NCBI GenBank assembly: GCA_963847595.1
Contig: CAWKAJ010000001.1
Span: 310,001 to 374,000, forward strand
Direction: 5' to 3'
Length of the DNA: 64,000 nt
Source of the DNA: JACWAE01 sp963847595
GTDB lineage: Bacteria; Chloroflexota; Dehalococcoidia; SZUA-161
Below are positions 51,386 to 57,957 of this stretch, one piece after another. Position numbers and translations under genes: made by a program. Every line of letters begins with the position of its first letter. Positions within the stretch are counted from its first letter, which is position 1. The notes under the pieces were generated by a model. That model ran no database searches. It was not told the origin of the DNA and was given only the letters and a program-made list of their open reading frames with translations.

Positions 51386-51414
51386 TTGACAAGCTGAGCG
51401 TGATGTGCTAATTT
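51386..51414 (+). promoter_or_regulatory. Promoter of the GT20 gene, predicted leaderless
   Basis: TTGACA (51386-51391), a 17-bp spacer and TAATTT (51409-51414) with an extended TGC before it. Transcription should begin at 51420-51422, which coincides with the ATG at 51422. Confidence 0.7.
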
Positions 51415-51421
51415 CATGGGC

Positions 51422-52966
51422 ATGACAATGCCGTATAAGCTGGGTTACACTAGTGACCGGCTAGTAGATTTATGTCAAGAACTCCTCGCTGAAAGGCGTC
51501 TTATCCTCGTAAGTAACCGCGGCCCCATCGAATACCGGGTTGCACCGAACGGCGAATTACAGCTAAACCGCGGCACCGGCGGCGTGGTGTCTGTCCTCAG
51601 GTCAATGAGCAAGTACGTAGAGCTCACCTGGATCGCCAGCACTATGGGAGAAGGCGATCGCATGGCTGCTTCCGGTCAAAGCGGACGCTTCCAGGTGGCG
51701 CTGCCCGGGCAAAGGCTTTATCTCCGTTTTGTGACCTCTCCGCGAAATGTCTACCACAAGTACTACAATCTCTTCTGCAATCCGCTGCTCTGGTTCCTGC
51801 AGCATTATATGTGGAACTCTCCCTACACCCCCAATGTCGATGCCAAGGTCTACGATGCCTGGGATAACGGCTATGTGGCAGTCAACCGCGCTTTCGCCGA
51901 TGCTGTTATAGCTGAGGCAGCACATGACAGGACTCCTCCCTTCGTAATGATCCACGACTACCAGCTATACCTGGTCGGCGGCTACATTCGTCAAAAGATG
52001 CCCCATGCCATTCTGCAGCACTTCATCCATATCCCGTGGCCTGCCTCAAGCTACTGGCAGCTTTTCCCTGAGGCCATGCGCAGGGCAATCCTGGAGAGCC
52101 TCTGCGCAGTAGACATCGTTGGCCTGCAAACCAATCGAGATGTGCACTACTTCTTGCATAGCTGTGAAATGTTCCTCGATGGAGCTGAGGTTGACTACGA
52201 GAGGCATACCGTAGTGTTTGGAGGCCACAAGACAAGAGTAGCTGCATATCCCGTATCGGTGGACCTCGCTGCACTGCACAGAGTAGCCCGCTCACCTCGG
52301 GTTCAAGAGTATCAAGAGAAGCTGCGCCCCTACCTCGGAGAACAAACCATAGTGAGAGTAGACCGCGCGGAGCCAAGTAAGAATATCGCCCGAGGCTTGA
52401 AAGCATTCGACATCCTGCTGGAGCATTATCCCCACCTCGTAAAAAAGGTCAAACTCATCTGCTTCGTAGTTCCCTCGCGTTCCGGGATAAAGCAGTACGA
52501 AAGGTACACCCAGGAGATATTCGACTCTGTGGAGGCCATAAATACCAAGTATGGGACTGAAGGATGGCAGCCAGTAAAACTCTTCTTTGAAAATAACTAT
52601 GCCCAATCGATAGCAGGCATGTGTCTCTATGACGTGCTTCTGGTGAACCCGGTGATCGACGGTATGAACCTGGTGGCTAAAGAGGGGCCCGCCGTCAACA
52701 CCAGAAATGGCGTCCTCGTTTTGTCGGAGTCCGCGGGCGCCTACGAGCAACTGAAGGAAAACGTTATCTCTGTGGCGCCGGCAGATTTGGAAGGAACAAC
52801 TCAGGCACTTTACGAAGCATTGACTATGGACCATGCTGAGAAAAAAAGAAGAATAGAGGCGCTCAAGAAGAGTATTGAAGAGGAAGACATCACTGCCTGG
52901 CTTTACCGCCAATTCAGAGACCTCAGGAACCTCGCCTGTCAACTCCCCTTGCTTCTGCCTATCTAG
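51422..52966 (+). CDS. otsA: Trehalose-6-phosphate synthase family glycosyltransferase (GT20)
   Basis: A 514-residue GT20 enzyme. The N-terminal donor loop is SNRGPIEYR with NRGTGGVVSVLRSM. HDYQLYLVGGYIRQKMP and HIPWPASSYW form the acceptor region. DRAEPSKNIARGLKAF replaces the usual DRLDYTKG block, and DGMNLVAKEGP is conserved. The start is set at 51422, not the ATG at 51416, because the promoter would start transcription about there. The altered DRAEPSKN block is found in GT20 enzymes that may use acceptors other than glucose 6-phosphate (for example glycerol phosphate). No phosphatase partner follows, so the product is uncertain. Confidence 0.85.
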   Translation: MTMPYKLGYTSDRLVDLCQELLAERRLILVSNRGPIEYRVAPNGELQLNRGTGGVVSVLRSMSKYVELTWIASTMGEGDRMAASGQSGRFQVALPGQRLYLRFVTSPRNVYHKYYNLFCNPLLWFLQHYMWNSPYTPNVDAKVYDAWDNGYVAVNRAFADAVIAEAAHDRTPPFVMIHDYQLYLVGGYIRQKMPHAILQHFIHIPWPASSYWQLFPEAMRRAILESLCAVDIVGLQTNRDVHYFLHSCEMFLDGAEVDYERHTVVFGGHKTRVAAYPVSVDLAALHRVARSPRVQEYQEKLRPYLGEQTIVRVDRAEPSKNIARGLKAFDILLEHYPHLVKKVKLICFVVPSRSGIKQYERYTQEIFDSVEAINTKYGTEGWQPVKLFFENNYAQSIAGMCLYDVLLVNPVIDGMNLVAKEGPAVNTRNGVLVLSESAGAYEQLKENVISVAPADLEGTTQALYEALTMDHAEKKRRIEALKKSIEEEDITAWLYRQFRDLRNLACQLPLLLPI

Positions 52967-53070
52967 GAATAGCCTTCTTCAGAGCTTCGCGAACCTGCAA
53001 AGAGGTTGCATCATTTTGCTGAGAGTGTTAATCTGTTAAGGCTTAAATTCTTAGAGCAGACAGAGGACAA

Positions 53071-53727
53071 GTGAAAGTCGTTAAACACCAACTAGGGTTC
53101 TTGCTATATGGCTTTATTTTCTGGCTCCCCATAGCGATAGTGGTCCTGGTTTGTGTCTACATTTTCGGAGACCTGGAACACTATGGGCACGTATTCCTCA
53201 CTTTCTTTCTTCCGGACCGGTTCGTTTATACGGGTCTCGGAATAGTGTTTTGGCTGGTAATCTTCTTCTTGAGCGGCGTACTATTGAAAGCGACGGCTGT
53301 GGGCGACTTTTTCTCAGGGGTTCCCATTGTGGGAACTTTTTTCCGAAGGGGTGGGGAGATAATCACCATCGATACGCTCGCAAATCTCACGCCGTGCCTT
53401 TTCTTGTATTCGCCGACCTGTCCTTCCTACGGCTGGATACTCTCGGAGGAAAAAGTCAGACTAAAAAACGAAAAGGCTGACTTCGGCCTGGTAAATGTCT
53501 ATTACCCCAACGTGCCTACTATACTAACAGGCCAGGTTTACTCGGTAAGAAAAGAGACGGTAATTAAACTCGGCAACCCCTCCCGAGAGGTAATAGACGT
53601 CCTGCTTTATGGATTGAGAAGGCCGGAGGATATTCAGTATCTACCCTGGGAAGGTGAAAACCAAGAAGAGTTCAAAGAAAGAGCCAGACGTTTCGGGTTG
53701 AATCAACCAGCGGTCAGACTCCAATAG
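53071..53727 (+). CDS. DUF502-family membrane protein
   Basis: A 218-residue protein with two N-terminal transmembrane helices (about residues 8-32 and 50-72). A short motif, FSGVPIVGTFFRRGGEI, and a soluble beta-rich C-terminal domain follow. This layout fits DUF502, whose function is unknown. The start is GTG with AGAGGA upstream. It lies about 105 bp after the GT20 gene and may be read from the same transcript. Confidence 0.75.
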   Translation: MKVVKHQLGFLLYGFIFWLPIAIVVLVCVYIFGDLEHYGHVFLTFFLPDRFVYTGLGIVFWLVIFFLSGVLLKATAVGDFFSGVPIVGTFFRRGGEIITIDTLANLTPCLFLYSPTCPSYGWILSEEKVRLKNEKADFGLVNVYYPNVPTILTGQVYSVRKETVIKLGNPSREVIDVLLYGLRRPEDIQYLPWEGENQEEFKERARRFGLNQPAVRLQ

Positions 53728-53765
53728 TAGCACCACTTTTAGCTGCTTGCTGCAGAAGTCATCCG

Positions 53766-53822
53766 CAGTCTAAGATAAACCACTGATAGCTACATTTGAA
53801 CTTTCGACCAATATTGAATTGC
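53766..53822 (-). pseudogene. Decayed copy of the comM 3' end
   Basis: Twenty-one bases (53766-53786) are identical to 54434-54454 just beyond the comM stop. The adjoining minus-strand frame reads ...SKSEAIQYWSKVQM-stop, against ...SHLAEAIQYRPRVQM-stop in the other copy. The rest of the gene is missing. Confidence 0.7.
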
Positions 53823-53833
53823 TTCAGATTTAC

Positions 53834-54058
53834 TCAAAGCTTCAAGAATTTTTCCACGCTTAACCCAGCTTGGCGTATGATAGCACGTACTGTCCCTTGG
53901 GGTAGGTTGCCAGGGTGTCGAGGAACGGTAGTCCTGGCACGGGTTTGGGGATTCCACCAGATTTCGTGACTGCCCTTGGCATGGCGGTCAAAAACAAAAC
54001 CGGCCCGCCGCAACTTTCCTATCACATCATCCGCGGTGAAGCCAGTAAGCCTAGTCAT
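53834..54058 (-). CDS. hicA: HicA-family mRNA interferase toxin
   Basis: A 74-residue HicA. The double-stranded RNA-binding-like fold carries the catalytic His in HAKGSHEIWW and the conserved VPRHPGNLPQGTVRAIIRQAGLS segment (shown as a region). Its ATG overlaps the hicB stop by 4 bp. The toxin cleaves mRNA when HicB is lost. Confidence 0.92.
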   Translation of the reverse strand: MTRLTGFTADDVIGKLRRAGFVFDRHAKGSHEIWWNPQTRARTTVPRHPGNLPQGTVRAIIRQAGLSVEKFLKL

Positions 54059-54303
54059 ACAGAGACACTCACTGGTATGCGGATTTCACCGAGCGCAGGA
54101 GCAGCAGCTTTCAGCGAGGACGGAAGTTCGTCTCCATGTTCTTGATAGGATTCAATGAGCTTTCGAGCCACATCCTGAGCGATCTCCAGAGTCTCGGCCA
54201 CCGTTCTTCCCTGTGCGACCAGGCCCGGGAGCTCGTCGCTGGTAGCCAAAAACCCGCCCTCAGACAAGGCTTCTATGTGAATAGCAAGCAACACTTCCTT
54301 CAT
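54055..54303 (-). CDS. hicB: HicB-family antitoxin
   Basis: An 82-residue HicB with the partial RNase H-like fold: IHIEALSEGGFLATSDELPGLVAQG, then TVAETLEIAQDVARKLIESY. No C-terminal DNA-binding domain is visible at this length, so it belongs to the short type. GGGGGTGAA precedes the ATG. It precedes hicA in the transcript, as in other hicBA-ordered modules. Confidence 0.9.
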   Translation of the reverse strand: MKEVLLAIHIEALSEGGFLATSDELPGLVAQGRTVAETLEIAQDVARKLIESYQEHGDELPSSLKAAAPALGEIRIPVSVSV

Positions 54304-54361
54304 AATTCACCCCCGCTAGCATCAGATCAACATCATTAGATACAAGAGCCACTTAGTCCCT

Positions 54362-54390
54362 ACTATATGGTTTGACTGATATTCTGTCAA
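54362..54390 (-). promoter_or_regulatory. Promoter of hicBA
   Basis: On the minus strand TTGACA (54390-54385), a 17-bp spacer and TATAGT (54367-54362), about 60 nt before hicB. Confidence 0.7.
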
Positions 54391-54403
54391 CAGGCTCGCC
54401 TGA

Positions 54404-54427
54404 GGCGGGTTTGAAACCCGCCCCTAC
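54404..54427. repeat. Palindromic repeat with CCCCTACA tail
   Basis: Same core as 13565-13590 (arms GGCGGGTTT and AAACCCGCC), followed by CCTACA. It lies between the hicBA promoter and the end of comM. Confidence 0.8.
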
Positions 54428-54456
54428 AAACTACAGTCTAAGATAAACCACTGACT

Positions 54457-54969
54457 CTACATTTGAACCCTGGGCCGATACTGAATCGCCTCGGCTAAAT
54501 GGCTCGCAGTGATGGACTCGGCACCTGCGAGGTCAGCGATAGTACGTGCCAGCTTCAATATGCGATGGAAGGCGCGTGCCGAAAGAAATAGCTGCTTCAT
54601 CGCGGCCTGGAGCAGGCTCTGCGCGGAGGGCTCCACCTGGCAGAACTCGCGTACCTCCAGAGGCGTCATATCGGCGTTTGAGGCTAGCTTTGTCCCATTG
54701 AATCGCTGCCTCTGAATCGAACGCGCTTGCTCGACGCGTTGACGCACCACCTCCGAGCTCTCACCCATCCTGTCGTCCGCCAGCTTCTCGTAATCAATGC
54801 GAGGGACTTCAACAAAGATATCGATGCGGTCCAGCAGAGGCCCGCTGATCCGCTTCTGGTAGCGAGAGACCAGCATCGGGGAACAGCTACACTGCTTAAC
54901 CGGGTCTCCATAGTAGCCGCAGGGACATCCGTGCAGAAAGCTGCTTACATTTAGTAGTTTCCCTATCAC
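54457..54969 (-). pseudogene. comM: comM/YifB-type magnesium chelatase-like ATPase, C-terminal third only
   Basis: From Cys15 on (CPCGYYGDPVKQCSCSP, then ISGPLLDRIDIFVEVP and the C-terminal helical domain FHRILKLARTIADLAG) the frame matches the last third of ComM/YifB, normally about 500 residues. The AAA+ Walker regions and the Lon-like N-terminal part are absent. The first 14 residues (MIGKLLNVSSFLHG) are not family sequence, so homology breaks near 54927. The junction marks the edge of the accessory region. It may still be transcribed but cannot be a working ATPase. Confidence 0.85.
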
Positions 54970-55109
54970 TTGCCTAGCATTCCCATTTGTATTTTATACT
55001 GACCCCAGAGTACTTCAACAACAAATATTGAGATGCACTGGCAACCGGGGTAGAATCGAGTATGCGTGGTCAGCACGTCTCACGTGATGGAAATTCACCG
55101 ATTCTGGGA

Positions 55110-55139
55110 TTGCCTGGGTAACTAATACTAAATTAATAT
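55110..55139 (+). promoter_or_regulatory. Candidate promoter of the 351-residue gene
   Basis: TTGCCT (55110-55115), an 18-bp spacer and TAATAT (55134-55139). An inverted repeat CTAATA/TATTAG (55122-55142) overlaps the -10 region. Confidence 0.4.
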
Positions 55140-55222
55140 TAGGTGAGAAAGAAGGCTCCATGTCTATTCTACAGGGAATAAGTCCGTATTGCTCTTAACG
55201 TCTTTGTTTTGAGGAGAAACCG

Positions 55223-56278
55223 ATGCAACCACATATCTTAGAGAAAGCCCTTCATGCGTGGCCGCAGTGGGGAGAGCTCACTCGCGAAGCTCGAATCAAA
55301 ATGAACTTCAAGCCAGCCCTTTTGCAGATCGATGGTGAAGCTCAGAAGTGGGAAAAAGAGGTCGGCTGGGAGAAAGTAATAAGATTAGGATTAAAAGCTT
55401 TGAGGCAGATGGGGCTTCCGTGGTACTTTGGATTTTACTGGCTGGCATGTTTTTGCGCTGATTACGAACCAGGAGATTCGATCGACTTTTCACGAATAAC
55501 TTTGCCTCCTCAAAAGGCCTCCGAAGTCTGGATAGACCTGTTGCGTAAAGAACAGCTCAAGGACAGAGGAACAGTCCTGCTCTATCACAAGAGTGCTCCG
55601 GGGAAGAAACTTTACCCGCCTTATCCCTTCATCCTTGAAACAGACTTCCCGTTCGGCATTCAACCGGGCGAGAAACCGCCTGACTCCATGACCTACGGCA
55701 TTGTCGAATTTGAGAAAAACGGCGAAAAGCACAAGCTGGATGGCCTTTTTAAATTGGACAAGAACGGAAATCTGATTCCCAGCCAACGCGAGATGGCGGC
55801 TATCATTGCGCCTCCTGGGACAGATGTGCAATTTTTCCTTGGGGAGACAAGGCTACCTCCAGAATTCAGGGTCGAGTTTCCCATGTTTCTGGCTACTGGG
55901 GATGTGGTCGACATGGCCTTCAAGCAAATTCAAGGCTACAGGGAGGGCTTCAGACACTATATGTCACATCCGCTGCTCAAATATATTGGACCAGCTAAGG
56001 TCGGCTTGGGCGAGGATATCTTCAAAGTAAGGCAGGAGGCCAAAGAGGACATTGCCCGATACCAGAAAGGAGAGCTGACTTTTACTGATCTCATTCTCAG
56101 GGAATGGCAACGGGAGTCTAGACGAAGGGGAACAATTGTCGTTAGACTTGAAAATCACCAAGTAACCAAATCCAAAGCAAAGACAGCTATCTACCAGCGT
56201 GTGAGAAAACGTCTGCAGCGTAGTCGGCTAATACCCCCCAGACCCCAAATGGGGTGGCGTTCTACATTTAAATTGTGA
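55223..56278 (+). CDS. Hypothetical 351-residue protein of the accessory region
   Basis: A soluble protein that I do not recognise. GAGGAGAAACCG precedes the ATG, and a strong terminator follows the stop. The N-terminal 90 residues are helical with aromatic-rich RQMGLPWYFGFYWLACF. The middle (about 95-240) is beta-rich. The C-terminus is very basic (SKAKTAIYQRVRKRLQRSRL), suggesting nucleic-acid binding. It is a free-standing transcription unit next to the truncated comM, so it may be cargo of an integrated element. Confidence 0.75.
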   Translation: MQPHILEKALHAWPQWGELTREARIKMNFKPALLQIDGEAQKWEKEVGWEKVIRLGLKALRQMGLPWYFGFYWLACFCADYEPGDSIDFSRITLPPQKASEVWIDLLRKEQLKDRGTVLLYHKSAPGKKLYPPYPFILETDFPFGIQPGEKPPDSMTYGIVEFEKNGEKHKLDGLFKLDKNGNLIPSQREMAAIIAPPGTDVQFFLGETRLPPEFRVEFPMFLATGDVVDMAFKQIQGYREGFRHYMSHPLLKYIGPAKVGLGEDIFKVRQEAKEDIARYQKGELTFTDLILREWQRESRRRGTIVVRLENHQVTKSKAKTAIYQRVRKRLQRSRLIPPRPQMGWRSTFKL

Positions 56279-56315
56279 CAAATATTGCGCCAGTGATATG
56301 GTCACATGCTTTAAT

Positions 56316-56346
56316 GCCCTCGGGAGCTATTCCCGGGGGCTTTTCT
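56316..56346 (+). terminator. Intrinsic terminator after the 351-residue gene
   Basis: A 10-bp stem (GCCCTCGGGA with TCCCGGGGGC, one G-U pair) and a 5-base loop end at 56340, followed by TTTTCTT. Confidence 0.85.
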
Positions 56347-56347
56347 T

Positions 56348-56578
56348 ATGGCCAAAATGTCTCCGAAAAAAATCAGGGGAAGGGAAAGGCACAAATTAGA
56401 CATAAGTGCCATACGATACGTATCTGTACCCGATGCCGAAGCGAGGCTGTTGCATGCAGTCGATGTCTTGTTGAGAGTTGCGACCCAGAGCGCTTCCCCA
56501 CCCGAGGAGACTGGCAACGCTCCAAACAGCTCCCATCCAGATAAAGGAGACCGGGAGGTAAAGCCAGATGGTGTTTAG
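56348..56578 (+). CDS. Small hypothetical protein before the recombinase genes
   Basis: A 76-residue frame with a basic start (MAKMSPKKIRGRERHKL), a helix ARLLHAVDVLLRVATQ and a disordered-looking charged tail. It begins right after the terminator's T-tract and has no good ribosome site, but it overlaps the next small gene by 11 bp, as genes in a compact module do. Not recognised; could be spurious. Confidence 0.45.
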   Translation: MAKMSPKKIRGRERHKLDISAIRYVSVPDAEARLLHAVDVLLRVATQSASPPEETGNAPNSSHPDKGDREVKPDGV

Positions 56579-56744
56579 CCCCAGCAGTGAAGACTATCTG
56601 CGGTCTTTTGGAATCGTCTGGTTCATCGTAGACTTTCTGAAAGGCACAAGACTTGAAGGCTCGAAGCCAATAGAATTCGATGCTGTATCTAAGGTGTATC
56701 TAATACCACATCCCAGAGCCAGCGAGAGCGCCGCGGCTACTTGA
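56568..56744 (+). CDS. Small hypothetical protein of the recombinase module (58 residues)
   Basis: A 58-residue frame behind GGGAGGT. It contains EDYLRSFGIVWFIVDFLKGTRLEGS, which is clearly related to the frame at 57454 (FLRPFGDDWFITELLF, then GNGLEGS). Two copies flanking the recombinase suggest a small protein family tied to this module. No function can be given. Confidence 0.55.
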   Translation: MVFSPSSEDYLRSFGIVWFIVDFLKGTRLEGSKPIEFDAVSKVYLIPHPRASESAAAT

Positions 56745-56762
56745 GCTAAGAGATAACAGGGT

Positions 56763-57461
56763 ATGAGTAAAGCTTACTTAGAGAAAACAGAAATCGAAAA
56801 ACTTGAGAAAGCAGCCACTAACCTGAGGGACCGTTTGCTTATCAGGTTATTATCTCATCTGGGATGCCGGATTTCGGAGGCTTTGAACATTGCCGAAGAT
56901 GATGTTGACTTCGTTAGTGGCACTGTGACTATCCAGCATCTAAAGATGCGCCTCAAGCTTTCTTGCCCTCATTGTCAAGCTAGATTGGGTAAAAGTCACA
57001 CCTTTTGTCCCGGGTGTGGACTAAAGGTAGAGGATGTTATCGCCAAGGAGCAGGAGCACCGCAAAGTGCGAACATTACCCTTGGACAAGGGGACTTTAAA
57101 GATGCTGAAGGATTAGATCAAGCGAGGACGACCAGTAAAACGTGGGGACAAGAAGAAGCTTATCTTTGAGATTAACCGGCATCGTGCCTGGCAGATACTG
57201 AGGGAATGTGCTGCAAAAGCCGGCTTACCTAAACTGGTCAATCCTGAAACGGGCAAGAGTCACGGGGTCAGCCCACATCGGCTGAGAGATGCGTTCGCGG
57301 TCCATGCTATGAAAGTCGATGATAGCGGGGACGCGCTTAGATTATTGCAGGAACACCTTGGTCATGTCAGCTTCAATACTACTGCTAAATACCGAAAGGT
57401 CGCTGGTGAAGAGTTGAAACTCTGGTACCGGAAGCTTTGGGAGGAGAAAGGTAGTGACTGA
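56763..57461 (+). pseudogene. Tyrosine recombinase with zinc-ribbon insertion and one in-frame TAG
   Basis: Reading through a TAG at 57114-57116 gives 232 codons of a tyrosine recombinase catalytic domain, with all key residues: Arg in HLGCRISEALNI, HRLRD, HLGH and Tyr in TAKYRKV. Between the first Arg block and the rest lies CPHC...CPGC (Cys-x2-Cys, 13 residues, Cys-x2-Cys), a zinc ribbon not found in the usual domain. The TAG falls in MLKD-stop-IKRGRPVKRGDKK. An aromatic residue would be expected there, so a single base change explains it. No other stop or frameshift is present. It lacks the N-terminal core-binding domain. It is either recently inactivated or read through. Confidence 0.75.
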
Positions 57462-57705
57462 ACTGCTGAGACCCACCCTAGGTGGCTTTCTCCGGCCCTT
57501 CGGCGATGATTGGTTTATCACGGAGCTTCTTTTTTAGGGCAATGGACTTGAAGGATCAACTGAGATTAACCCTGGACGTGGTGCGGCGCAGGCAGACATC
57601 AATTATGAGCACAAGGAAGCTCTCGCCCAGGCCGCAGCGCTACGACTGATTGCCAAATTGAAGCTAAATGGCGGAGTGCGACGTTCATATACCCCAACCA
57701 ACTAA
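57454..57705 (+). pseudogene. Small frame related to the 58-residue gene, with one in-frame TAG
   Basis: From a GTG at 57454 (GGAGGAG upstream, overlapping the recombinase stop by 8 bp) the frame runs 83 codons to TAA at 57703-57705, with one TAG at 57535-57537. The TAG takes the place of a lysine in the related 58-residue protein (DFLKGTRLEG versus LLF-stop-GNGLEG), a single change from AAG. The C-terminal part (HKEALAQAAALRLIAKLKL) is a clean amphipathic helix. Confidence 0.55.
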
Positions 57706-57957
57706 AAAGATGATGCAATGAGGACATGAAATGAAGTCACCTTCATTTGTTCAAATCTCCGGCTACAATATTCAAAGAATCCGTCAAATGAAGGTTCATT
57801 TGTTCATCAAAACGTTCAAAATTTTTGGATTTTGGACGCGAGTCCAAAACGAGAGAGAGGATACCCGCCCCCAGGCTTTGGAACTAGGCCTTTCCCACTG
57901 CTTCCCAGCTTTTCGGCGGTTCTGGACAAGGGCTTTAACTTTAAGGGGAGGTGAGTT

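Noticed and set aside
56763..57705. Firm claim of pyrrolysine or other amber decoding
   Set aside because: At least five genes in this window end with TAG as a normal stop and no suppressor tRNA or synthetase is visible, so only an open question is reported.
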